NCBI GenBank assembly: GCA_036505615.1
Contig: DASXTB010000306.1
Coordinates: forward strand, 1 to 29,326
Direction: 5' to 3'
Origin: DASXTB01 sp036505615
Lineage (GTDB): Bacteria > Acidobacteriota > UBA6911 > JACQSX01
DNA length: 29,326 nt
The translations under genes and the position numbers were made by a program. Shown here piece by piece: positions 15,516 to 22,978 of the stretch (within the stretch, counting starts at the first letter, position 1; each line of letters opens with the position of its first letter). The notes beneath the pieces are model-generated. The model saw only the letters and a list, made by a program, of their open reading frames with translations. It ran no database searches and had not been told where the DNA came from.

Positions 15516-16012
15516 ATTTCCTCCTATGTGAATCGTTTCGTGCTCACACGTCTGCGTGCTCGACTCGATAACGTCGCTCTGTTGTGAATAATCGAATGGG
15601 GCCGAATTAAAGCACGAAATAAGAAAAAAATCTGCCCTAAAATGAGGCGCTGAGAATTGCGGCCGCATGTGAGGGCGGGTTGTCCAAATTTCTTGCTCTG
15701 TAGGGGCGGCTCGCGAGCCGCCCGTCTTACATCGAAATTGGCATGCTGCCACGGGCGGTTCACGAACCGCCCCTACAGACCGGCGTGGCGGGTCGGCCAA
15801 CCCGGTTGGGGCAACACAATACAAAGTTCGCGCGCGGCAAGGGTATTACGTGCACTAGCGGCTGGCGTTTTGAAGAAGCAGGGGTGGTAGTGGTAGCCCG
15901 GCTTCCAGCCGGTTCTCGACGTGCGGAAGGACGGACGCGGGCCGGAGGCCGGAGCCACAATATTTTTACTTTCGACGTGTGATCCTTGACGTGCAGCGTG
16001 CAGCCGGCGACC
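15516..16012. other. 497-bp gap: promoter region and two palindromic repeats
   Basis: No gene is supported here. The first 150 bp are AT-rich and probably hold the DUF1579 promoter. The rest contains the inverted repeat at 15700-15776. A weaker one follows: GTGGTAGCCCGGCTTCCAGC from 15890 faces GGGCCGGAGGCCGGAGCCAC at 15939-15958. Confidence 0.5.
15700..15776. repeat. GTAGGGGCGG...CCGCCCCTAC inverted repeat
   Basis: Arms at 15700-15725 and 15751-15776 are 26 bp each with a 25-nt spacer. Each arm is itself a palindrome (GGCGGCTCGCGAGCCGCC; GGCGGTTCACGAACCGCC), so the element can form two small hairpins or one large one. It shares outer sequence and layout with 4577-4646. Confidence 0.75.
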
Positions 16013-16849
16013 TTATTGCTGATTGAAACCTGTGGCCCGCCGGAAGGGTTCCACGTAGTGGCCGTCCTTCTGTGGAGCCCTCACCTTGAAGCTCTTCACC
16101 AGGCGTTCGAGATCGCCCTCGTCCCAGTCAGGACGATACTTGTTTACCGAAGGCTCAAATTGGCTGACGTGCTTCGTCGCTGCCTGAATCTTCAGATCGA
16201 TGACATCGTCCAGGTTAACCCAGTAATTCGCGTCCTCTTTCAACGTATAATAGAAGAAGAGCAGCGGAACTTTGTAAGGCTTGAGGCCCTCGTACAGCAG
16301 GTGCTCCGGATAATATAGATGAAACTCGGCGGCGCGCACAGCGTCGATGGTGTTGAACGCCGCCATGCGATGGTCCGTCTTGTGCCAGCGCTCGTGGAGT
16401 TCTCCCGGATCAATACTGAAGAGCGCGTCCGGCCTGTATTTGCGGATCAGGCGGGCCACCTGGCCGCACAGTTCCTTAGCCGGAGCGTACTCGAGTTCTC
16501 CATCGTCGTAACCGAGCCAGATAATGTTTTCCTTAGGGATTCCTAAAGTCGCGCATGCCGCTTCTTCCTCGGCCTTGCGAATCCGCGCCAGCCGCTCGCT
16601 GGTCATTTCCAGATCAAAAGAACCTTTGTTGTCGTTGGTGTAGATGACGACGATGACCTTATTTTTGTTCTTCGCCAGCAAAGCCATTGCGCCGCCGCAG
16701 CCGAAGAGGTCGTCGTCAGGATGTGGTGTGACAACCATGACCGTCTTGCCCGTCCAGTTTTCAATCCGATCCTGGGCGCTTGCGGTGATTGGAAACAGAA
16801 TTGGGAAAAGCAAAAAGGTTAAGTACCGCGCCGTGATTTTCATCGGCAT
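16013..16849 (-). CDS. Secreted PIG-L (LmbE-like) family deacetylase
   Basis: This is a 278-residue protein with an N-terminal signal peptide (MPMKITARYLTFLLFPILFP, cleavage near ASA). The zinc-binding motif is PHPDDDLFGCGG (42-53): His43 and Asp46 bind metal, Asp45 is the likely general base, and Asp47 replaces the usual Glu of AHPDDE. The third ligand region is WHKTDHR (about residue 165). Family members hydrolyse N-acetyl groups from GlcNAc-type or related substrates (MshB, BshB, PIG-L). Export suggests action on an extracytoplasmic glycan. It lies downstream of the large glycoside hydrolase on the same strand, 174 nt away, in line with a shared role. The ATG at 16849 has GGAG 9 nt upstream. 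Confidence 0.88.
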   Translation of the reverse strand: MPMKITARYLTFLLFPILFPITASAQDRIENWTGKTVMVVTPHPDDDLFGCGGAMALLAKNKNKVIVVIYTNDNKGSFDLEMTSERLARIRKAEEEAACATLGIPKENIIWLGYDDGELEYAPAKELCGQVARLIRKYRPDALFSIDPGELHERWHKTDHRMAAFNTIDAVRAAEFHLYYPEHLLYEGLKPYKVPLLFFYYTLKEDANYWVNLDDVIDLKIQAATKHVSQFEPSVNKYRPDWDEGDLERLVKSFKVRAPQKDGHYVEPFRRATGFNQQ

Positions 16850-16880
16850 TTACTCGTGCTCCATGACGCTTCTCGAACGA

Positions 16881-16907
16881 GTAGGGACGCACGGCGTGCG
16901 TCCCTAC
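16881..16907. repeat. Perfect 27-bp palindrome
   Basis: GTAGGGACGCAC - GGC - GTGCGTCCCTAC has 12-bp perfect arms and a 3-nt loop. It lies between the glycoside hydrolase and deacetylase genes, both minus strand. It has the GTAGGG...CCCTAC ends of the 4577 and 15700 elements and could terminate or stabilise mRNA between the genes. Confidence 0.65.
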
Positions 16908-17023
16908 AGTACTCACGTGATGTCGGAAGGTGCATGGGTGATATATCCGGGCACCCTTTGAAGAACCTTGTCCGCGCTGGCGATGTCTTTAATCCCGAGC
17001 CTCAAGGCAACGGCCAGCAGGGG

Positions 17024-19777
17024 TTATAGAGTTCTTCGATCCTTGTTGACCTCAATCTCTACCTCATACCAGACTGTTTGGTCCCGACCGGTATCTATGG
17101 TGAAGCGCAGGGCATTCTCGATGGATTCTCCTTGCAGTGCGGCTTTGCGATTCCCTTTCTCGTCAAGCGGGAACAAACGAACCTTTGCCCCCGGCGGAAG
17201 ACGCAACTGGAGCGTGACGCTGGCCGGCCGAACGATGGTCGGCGCGTGGCCCCAGCGATTGTCTACAGAGGTCTGCGCATCGTTCCATCCCATGTCGGTG
17301 TTTTGATGCTCCGTCCAAACAGAAAAGAGCCGCCGGCGCGAGCCGGGAAGATTGATGCCGTCACGGGACTGCATCAGAACGGCCAGATGATCGGGGTTAT
17401 CGGCGCCGACCTCAAATGCCCACTCTCCCAGGTCTACAGAACGGCCCTTCAGAAAGCCGATCGCCCCCTGCACGCCGGTGGCGCGCACGCGCAGATAGTT
17501 GCGCTGAATGTCCTCGCGGCTCCAAAGGATTTCACCGTTACTGGAAGTGATGTTGCCGTCGCTCATCTTGTATGTCGCCGCGATCGGATCAGCTCGGTCA
17601 AAGCTCCGAATGCGAAACTTGGATTCCAAGAAGACACGGCGGTCCAGGCCTTTGTCGGCCAGAAATCTCGAGCCGTTGACCAGTCCCCGCGCGTAACCGG
17701 CTGCAAGCTCGTCACGCGTCAGCTCCACGTCGAAATTCTTGGATGCAGCCGAATTCTGCTGTCCCAGAAATATTCTTGAAACAACGGGAAGTTGTCCCGA
17801 CTTGATCGGATTGCCGGCCATGGAGAAGAAAGAAGTCGTGAATGGGTCATCAAAAGCCGCGGTACTCCCTGCGTAGTCGAACATGTAAACGGCATCCCAA
17901 TCCTGAAGATTCCCGACAAGGGCGATCAACAGCGGCCCCTCCAGCGCGTATCGATTGGGGAATACATAGTTGTACTCGCTTACTGTGAATGGCTTGCCCT
18001 CTACCGCCTGCAGCGCAAGTGTGCTCATGTCTTCGAGCGAGTTGATGAGGGGGTCGTTTCGAATCCTCCAGCCGGTCGGAGACCAGGCCGGCACCCCCAC
18101 CCAGTACGGATGGTCCCAATAGTAGTGCCCGTCGACAAAATCCATCTTTGATTGGATGGCGGTGTCTCCCAGGTAAGCCCACCAGGGCGCCGTGCCGGTG
18201 ACCAAGGATTTCACACCCAAGTCGTCGCGAATGAAACGCCGCATCTCGACGAAGTATTTTTCGTCCAGCTCGGCGTAAAAGCGAAACTGATCCAGGATCC
18301 GTCCCTGGGTATAACCGGATAGTTGAGAACGCACCGGGCGAAGGATCGTTCTGCTGTCCAGATCCTCGCCCGCATCAAAATCCTTCGGGACGCTTTGCCT
18401 GAATTCCACCTGATCGATCCAGATGGTATTGTTCTTCGCTCCCAGTTCGAAAGTGGGCCGGACCGTATTTCCGTCTGTTTCGTTGGCCTGAAACCGGCTC
18501 GTAAAACGCTGCCAGGCGGTGCTCACCTGCAATGTCCTGCTCAAGCCGTAGTTCTGCCAGGGAGGAGCCCCTTTCATAATGTCGAGGGTCAGATCGCCCG
18601 GCGTCGCTGCCCTGGCAGAAAAACTGATTTCATAGGTCTTTCCTTTTTCAATAGCGTGTCCCAGCTGAAAAGCCTGGATATGCCAGTTGGTCCCATCGGA
18701 AGTCACATCGACGCGCAGGGCGGCGCTTCCATCCGGCCCCGAACCGGCCTCCACTCGCGACTGGACTCGCGCGTCGCCGATCTGCTGCACCACCCAGTCG
18801 CTCATTCCGTTTTCAAACCCGCCGTTCCGAATCCTGTCAGAGGTATCCGCTTGCTCATCGTTTTTCCACGCCGCGCGTAATTTGTCTTGCGTGCCATAGC
18901 GCGCAGCCAGCCACCGGTTCCACAGAGCGTCCAGTTCCTGGCTGTAACGTTGGGGAAGAGCGTCGGGCACTCCTGCCAGATAGTTCAAACCGCCGTCGTT
19001 GAGCATGTTTCCGAAAAGTGAATCCTCATTGGCGATCTCAACGTTCAACACCCCGGGATCTTCGCTGTAGGTCTTACCGGTATATGGGTTGCGATGAGTC
19101 AAAAGCTGGCGCGCATAATCTTTTTGCAGCTCAATCATTCTCGCGTTGTAATGAGAGACGCCCTGGAAGAACGCCAGATTTCCGGTGAATTGATCGGTAT
19201 CGGGCAAACCGTCTCCCGGCTTGAAGTGGCGAGACACTTTCAGGTTCAAGTTGACGTAGATGCCGTTCTGGTGGAGCTGGTAGATCAGGTAATCGAGACG
19301 CTTCAGCTGCCCTGGATCGAGATGCTGTGTATCGTTGGAAAAGAAGACAGGATCGAAGATTCCGTTGGAAGCTGCAAAAAAATCCATGTGGTGAAATCGA
19401 ACTACATTGACTCCAAGTTTTGCCAGCCGCCGGGCGACCTTATCGGCAACATGTTGATCGGTGTACTCGCCCGGCCGCAGCGCTTCGTCCGGACAGGGCG
19501 GGAAATTCGCGTTGAATGTGAAGTTAACGCCCCAGAAGCGAGCGCGCTTGCCCGTCCCTTCAAAATAGAAATGGCCGTCGCTGCCGGCGCGTACAAAGCC
19601 GCGGGAATCAATCACTGCGGCCGCATTCTGGCCTGGGAAGTCGACCAGCAGATCCGACGCATCCACGGCTGTCTTCGAATCGTCATCCCAGGGGAGTGTA
19701 AACGGGAACCACCCATTCTGGGCCTGAAGCGGGGATTGGAAGAGAAGCAGTAAAAGCAGAATTGGCAGTTTCTGCAT
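17024..19777 (-). CDS. Secreted clan GH-A glycoside hydrolase with internal carbohydrate-binding module
   Basis: This 917-residue exported enzyme starts at the ATG at 19777 (MQKLPILLLLLLFQSPLQAQ is the signal peptide). The upstream ATG at 19804 touches a TATAAT hexamer and is probably untranscribed. An N-terminal domain (HFYFEGTGKRARFWGVNFTF) leads into a TIM barrel. The putative acid/base Glu is E251 in NVEIANEDSLFG and the nucleophile is E601 in GKPFTVSEYNY, the NE and E spacing of clan GH-A retaining hydrolases. Between them, about residues 316-461, sits a CBM4/9-like beta sandwich (IRNGGFENGMSDWVVQQ, YEISFSARAATPGDLTLDIM, TIWIDQVEFRQ). A beta-rich C-terminal domain follows. The substrate is probably a beta-linked plant or microbial polysaccharide; the exact GH family is not assigned. 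Confidence 0.85.
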   Translation of the reverse strand: MQKLPILLLLLLFQSPLQAQNGWFPFTLPWDDDSKTAVDASDLLVDFPGQNAAAVIDSRGFVRAGSDGHFYFEGTGKRARFWGVNFTFNANFPPCPDEALRPGEYTDQHVADKVARRLAKLGVNVVRFHHMDFFAASNGIFDPVFFSNDTQHLDPGQLKRLDYLIYQLHQNGIYVNLNLKVSRHFKPGDGLPDTDQFTGNLAFFQGVSHYNARMIELQKDYARQLLTHRNPYTGKTYSEDPGVLNVEIANEDSLFGNMLNDGGLNYLAGVPDALPQRYSQELDALWNRWLAARYGTQDKLRAAWKNDEQADTSDRIRNGGFENGMSDWVVQQIGDARVQSRVEAGSGPDGSAALRVDVTSDGTNWHIQAFQLGHAIEKGKTYEISFSARAATPGDLTLDIMKGAPPWQNYGLSRTLQVSTAWQRFTSRFQANETDGNTVRPTFELGAKNNTIWIDQVEFRQSVPKDFDAGEDLDSRTILRPVRSQLSGYTQGRILDQFRFYAELDEKYFVEMRRFIRDDLGVKSLVTGTAPWWAYLGDTAIQSKMDFVDGHYYWDHPYWVGVPAWSPTGWRIRNDPLINSLEDMSTLALQAVEGKPFTVSEYNYVFPNRYALEGPLLIALVGNLQDWDAVYMFDYAGSTAAFDDPFTTSFFSMAGNPIKSGQLPVVSRIFLGQQNSAASKNFDVELTRDELAAGYARGLVNGSRFLADKGLDRRVFLESKFRIRSFDRADPIAATYKMSDGNITSSNGEILWSREDIQRNYLRVRATGVQGAIGFLKGRSVDLGEWAFEVGADNPDHLAVLMQSRDGINLPGSRRRLFSVWTEHQNTDMGWNDAQTSVDNRWGHAPTIVRPASVTLQLRLPPGAKVRLFPLDEKGNRKAALQGESIENALRFTIDTGRDQTVWYEVEIEVNKDRRTL

Positions 19778-19804
19778 GATGCGATAACAAAAAGGAACTC
19801 CCAT

Positions 19805-19810
19805 ATTATA
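19805..19810 (-). promoter_or_regulatory. Consensus -10 element of the glycoside hydrolase gene
   Basis: A perfect TATAAT on the minus strand ends at 19805. Transcription would begin near 19798, giving a leader of about 21 nt before the ATG at 19777. No good -35 hexamer is visible 16-18 nt upstream. Confidence 0.35.
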
Positions 19811-19881
19811 GACAAGTGGCGGCTTTTCCGCCGCATAGAGCGGAGACGCTCCTGGATTTTGGAAATTTTGGACATTCTGTA

Positions 19882-20660
19882 GAGACGGCCCGCCGGGCCG
19901 TCTCCTAGAGTTTCTACATTTTTTGAAGTGGGAGAGACGGCCTGAGGGCCGTCTCTAGAGTTTCTACATTTTTTGGAGTGGGAGGGACGGCCTGAGGGCC
20001 GTCTCTAGGCCGCTTTCAGCGGCCTTTCCCGAAGGGTTTCAGCCCCGGCCTTTCCAGGCCGGGGTGCAAAGCGTGAGCATAACCATCAACCTTGAGGCCG
20101 TTTCAACGGCCTTTTTCGCCAGGCCAGCCGGAGTTTACGCCGGCGAAACTGACCGCCTAATATTCGATGGCTAAAGCCGGTTGCTTGGAAGGCCGGTGAA
20201 CCGGCCTAAGGCCGCTTTCAGCGGCCCCTCTGGAGTTTCTACATTTTCTCGGTCCTTGAAAGCGGACCAGTCCGGCCGCTTTTTGGCTGGGCAGAAGAAT
20301 AAAGCCCAGGGCGGAGCTTGCGGAGCCCTGGGACTGCCTTCCTACCCAAAATGAGGACAAATCTGTTCCATCCAAGTTGAGGAGTTCGATTTCAATTTCC
20401 CGGTGGCAAATTTGCGAAAAAATTCTGCCGCCCGCCCCCAAAAAGCGGGGCCGGGCTGGTTTGCGTGGACATGATCGGCTGTCCCAAGGCTACGCAAGCT
20501 CCGTCCTGGGCTTTATTCTGCCGCCCGCCCCCAAAAACGGGCCGGGCCCGATTGAGTAGCATGATCGGCCGTTGCAGCGTCCCGAGCGCTAGTCCGCTAC
20601 GCTAAAAACCTTCGAAAAAGGCCGCTGGAAGCGGCCTGGAGACGGCGCTCAGACCGTCTC
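19882..20660. repeat. Palindromic repeat island (modular, tandem and inverted copies)
   Basis: Most of the 1030-bp divergent gap between the glycoside hydrolase and the DUF2911 gene is repeats, and no gene is supported. Module A (GAGACGG...CCGTCTC) occurs three times in tandem at 19882, 19934 and 19984, period 50-52 bp, linked by TAGAGTTTCTACATTTTTTG. Module B (GGCCGCTTTCAGCGGCC) occurs at 20008-20024 and 20210-20226, the latter followed by module C. An inverted complete unit runs from 20660 back to about 20620. A further family has ATTCTGCCGCCCGCCCCCAA at 20422 and 20515 (direct repeats). An inverted pair around AAAGCCCAGGGCGGAGCTTG lies near 20300 and 20490-20516. Shorter palindromes occur near 20043, 20090 and 20191. 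Confidence 0.8.
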
Positions 20661-20807
20661 TCCACTACCAACACGCAGATTGCTCATCTTAGAAACCCAA
20701 TCTAATAGCACGGTCGATGTTTTTCTGAAGCTCCGTTTCTCTTATACTAAACGTCTACTAAACGGATCATCCAATGTATGAGGTCACTCTTTAGAGAAGG
20801 AGATCAT

Positions 20808-21314
20808 GTGAAACAGATTGTAGCTTTGCTTGCTAGTTGTTGTCTTACCCTGCTTTCCGCTTTGGCTCACGAGCCCGGGCGAGACGCCGCTTCCCTTGTG
20901 TTGGGCGGAGGGAAGGTGACCGTTGACTACGGGACGCCGAAGCTGAGCGGTCGGAATCTGGATGAAATGATTAGACCGGGCGTTCCATGGCGGATGGGAA
21001 TGAACGCTGCCACGACGTTGGAAACTTCGGTCGCGCTTGATTTCAAAGGCAAGGTTCTGCCCGCCGGCAAGTACACATTGTTTGCGCGAGCCGATGAAAA
21101 GCGAAATTGGTCTCTGCTGATTACAAAGGACGGCAATCCCATGCGACTGGATCCTGCAAGTATTATCTTAGAGGCGCCTTTGCGCTTTGCCAAAGAAGAG
21201 ACCTCCGTGGAGGTACTGAAGATTTCGCTGGAAAATTCAGGAGGAGAATATCCCTACAGGCTGCGTGTGGCCTGGGGAAATTATCGACTTCACACTTCGT
21301 TTAAGGAAGCCTGA
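20808..21314 (+). CDS. Secreted DUF2911 family protein
   Basis: This is a 168-residue exported protein. The GTG at 20808 is chosen because AGAAGGAG lies 5 nt upstream; an in-frame ATG at 20778 has no such site. The signal peptide is KQIVALLASCCLTLLSALA. The mature protein follows the DUF2911 pattern: VTVDYGTPKLSGRNLDEMIR, GVPWRMGMNAATTLETSVAL, GKVLPAGKYTLFARADEKRN, WSLLITKDG, and LKISLENSGGEYPYRLRVAW. A beta-sandwich is expected and function is unknown. TATACT at 20743-20748 is a likely -10 element. A 7-bp tandem repeat begins 3 bp after the stop. Confidence 0.85.
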   Translation: MKQIVALLASCCLTLLSALAHEPGRDAASLVLGGGKVTVDYGTPKLSGRNLDEMIRPGVPWRMGMNAATTLETSVALDFKGKVLPAGKYTLFARADEKRNWSLLITKDGNPMRLDPASIILEAPLRFAKEETSVEVLKISLENSGGEYPYRLRVAWGNYRLHTSFKEA

Positions 21315-21316
21315 AC

Positions 21317-21407
21317 GATTGCGGATTGCGGATTGGCGATTGCGGATTGCGGAATGCGGATTGCGGATTGCGAATTGTGGATTGCGGATTGCGAATTGCG
21401 GATTGGG
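21317..21407. repeat. Heptanucleotide tandem repeat, 13 units of GATTGCG
   Basis: Thirteen consecutive units keep exact 7-bp phase. Eight are GATTGCG and five are one- or two-base variants (GATTGGC, GAATGCG, AATTGTG, AATTGCG, GATTGGG). It fills half of the gap between the DUF2911 and nitrilase genes. Variants are interspersed rather than confined to the ends, so the array is old or homogenised by exchange. It has no inverted partner nearby. Confidence 0.9.
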
Positions 21408-21494
21408 CAGTACGAATTACCAATACTGAAGGGCGCCTCGTGTACCGGTTTTGCCCGATCCGAAGGTTTAGCGGCCTGAAAGGGACGGTCTGGA

Positions 21495-22463
21495 ATGGTG
21501 AAGGTAGCTGCTGTTCAGTTTGATCCGAAGATTGGCCAAAATCAGCAAAACCTGAGCCGAGTGCTGAGCCTGCTCGGCCGCGCTGCGGCGTCGGGAGTGC
21601 ATCTGGCTGTTTTCCCCGAGGCATCGATTTCCGGTTATGTCTTCGATTCGCTGGAAGAAGCATTTTCAGTTGCAGAACCCATTCCCGGGCCGGCAAGCCT
21701 GGCGCTTGAGGATCGTTGCGCGAAGCTGGGTATCCACGCCATCATGGGCCTGTTGGAAAGAGAGGGGAGTCGCGTTTATAACTCGGCTATTGTTTGCGGA
21801 CCGAATGGCCTGATCGGCCATTACCGAAAAGCGCATCTTCCGTATCTTGGAGTGGATCGATACGCCACTCATGGGAACACTCCGCTGGGAGTGTTTGAGA
21901 CTACCGCGGGGAAAGTAGGAGTGATGATCTGTTACGATCAGCGTTTTCCCGAAGCCGCTCGCTGCCTGGCGCTGGAAGAGGCCGATATCATCGCGTTGCC
22001 CACCAATTGGCCTAAAGGCGCTGAGAACGCCCCTGAATATATTCTGCGAACGCGCGCCCTGGAAAACCGTGTTTTTCTGATCGGCGCCAACCGCATTGGG
22101 AAAGAGCGGGGCGCCGAGTTTATCGGCCGGAGTTGCATTTTTGATCCTTCCGGCAACCGCCTGGCCGACGCCGACGGCGCCTCCGAGACGATTCTCTGCG
22201 CTGAGATTGATCCCACTCTGGCGCGCCAAAAGCGCTTGATCATCGAAAAGGGCAAGTTCGAGATGGATACGGTAGGGGATCGCCGCCCTGAGCTTTACGG
22301 AATTCTAGTTGAAAGTAGGCAAGAATCAAGGGTAGGTCGCAAGTCGCAGGTCGCAAGTCGAAGGAAAAACGTTCCGAGTCGCAGGTCGCAAGTCGCAGGT
22401 CGCAAGTCAATGCATGTTGCAAGTCGCAGGTCGAAAGCCCCAAGTCGAAGGCCGAAGATCTAA
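21495..22463 (+). CDS. Carbon-nitrogen hydrolase (nitrilase superfamily) with repeat-encoded tail
   Basis: This is a 322-residue cytoplasmic amidohydrolase. The catalytic triad is E42 (VFPEASISGY), K112 (GHYRKAHLPY) and C146 (MICYDQRFPE), in the correct order and spacing. TNWPKGAENAPEYILRTRAL and FIGRSCIFDPSG are also typical. These enzymes hydrolyse small linear amides such as carbamoyl compounds or omega-amides; the exact substrate is not readable. The family domain ends near residue 273 (RPELYGILVE). The last 49 residues, rich in Arg, Ser and Lys (SRRSQVAGRKS and similar), are encoded by 7-bp repeats (22336 onward), so the tail is a secondary extension. The ATG at 21495 matches the family start. 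Confidence 0.92.
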   Translation: MVKVAAVQFDPKIGQNQQNLSRVLSLLGRAAASGVHLAVFPEASISGYVFDSLEEAFSVAEPIPGPASLALEDRCAKLGIHAIMGLLEREGSRVYNSAIVCGPNGLIGHYRKAHLPYLGVDRYATHGNTPLGVFETTAGKVGVMICYDQRFPEAARCLALEEADIIALPTNWPKGAENAPEYILRTRALENRVFLIGANRIGKERGAEFIGRSCIFDPSGNRLADADGASETILCAEIDPTLARQKRLIIEKGKFEMDTVGDRRPELYGILVESRQESRVGRKSQVASRRKNVPSRRSQVAGRKSMHVASRRSKAPSRRPKI

Positions 22464-22500
22464 GGCCAACGGTCGCGACTTGCGACCTGCGACTTGCGAC
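22336..22500. repeat. Heptamer repeat, GTCGCAR type, with inverted arm
   Basis: Units GTCGCAA/GTCGCAG/GTCGAAG run in 7-bp phase from 22336 to about 22412, with more copies after 22420. An inverted arm, TTGCGAC CTGCGAC TTGCGAC (22480-22500), can pair with them. The left part is translated as the nitrilase C-terminal tail; the right arm ends 26 nt before the next ATG. The whole forms a strong hairpin between the two genes. Confidence 0.88.
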
Positions 22501-22526
22501 GTGAGTCTTTTTGGATTACTGATCTC

Positions 22527-22805
22527 ATGAATCTTCCAAACTTTCATGGCTTCACTGTAGTTATCTACACCGATGGACCAATGACTTATGTCGGCCGGTG
22601 GGATCAGCAAATTGGCGAGCAAATCCTTCTCAATGACGCTTGTGTCCATTGCGAGGGCGACGACGGGATGACGCGAGACGAGTTTGTTCTGAGAATCGCG
22701 AAGTTTGGACCACGCGCCACGCATAAGCGCTTTGTGGTTCCGGCCGGTGTAGTGACGCGGGTACGCACCTTGGGAGAAGTGAGCAAGGAGTTATTAGGAA
22801 TCTAG
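22527..22805 (+). CDS. Small conserved-looking protein of unknown function
   Basis: The ATG at 22527 gives 92 residues beginning MNLPNFHGFTVVIYTDGPMT. An upstream in-frame TTG at 22494 lies inside repeat DNA and is rejected. The composition is balanced, with likely short beta strands (FTVVIYTDGPMTYVGRWDQQ; KRFVVPAGVVTRVRTLGEV) around an acidic loop (EGDDGMTRDEFV). No signal peptide or membrane segment is present, so it is probably cytoplasmic. There is no clear Shine-Dalgarno. I do not recognise a family. It lies between two repeat elements and is co-directional with the nitrilase gene. Confidence 0.5.
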   Translation: MNLPNFHGFTVVIYTDGPMTYVGRWDQQIGEQILLNDACVHCEGDDGMTRDEFVLRIAKFGPRATHKRFVVPAGVVTRVRTLGEVSKELLGI

Positions 22806-22807
22806 AA

Positions 22808-22978
22808 AATTCCGAATGTCGAATTCCGAATGACGAATGCCAAATTTCGAATTAGGAGTTTCCAATAAGGATTGACGAAGCGGTGATGCGCGCCCGATCC
22901 GGAGGCCTTAATCAAGGTTCGTCATTCGACATTCGGAATTCGGCATTCGTCATTCGACATTCGGCGTTCCCAATTCGT
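22808..22978. repeat. Heptamer-armed inverted repeat at convergent junction (GTCATTC type)
   Basis: The left arm has GAATGTC GAATTCC GAATGAC GAATGCC units (22814-22841). The right arm (22921-22976) has eight 7-bp units of form GNNATTC or a close variant: GTCATTC, GACATTC, GGAATTC, GGCATTC, GTCATTC, GACATTC, GGCGTTC, CCAATTC. The arms pair around a spacer of about 70 nt. The same word family builds the outer arm at 14924-14965. The right arm overlaps the 3' end of the minus-strand gene that stops at 22912. Confidence 0.88.

Noticed and set aside
15516..15824. N-terminal extension of the DUF1579 protein
   Set aside because: It crosses a palindromic repeat; the ATG at 15515 has a strong Shine-Dalgarno and begins a signal peptide.
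19882..20005. CRISPR-like array (three palindromic repeats, period about 51 bp)
   Set aside because: The intervening sequences are nearly identical (TAGAGTTTCTACATTTTTTG), not unique spacers, and no cas gene is present. It is a tandem repeat.
21317..21407. Protein-coding reading of the GATTGCG array on the minus strand (SAIRNPQS-type repeats)
   Set aside because: The period-7 peptide is a by-product of the 7-bp repeat; the ORF has no Shine-Dalgarno and overlaps the nitrilase gene start.
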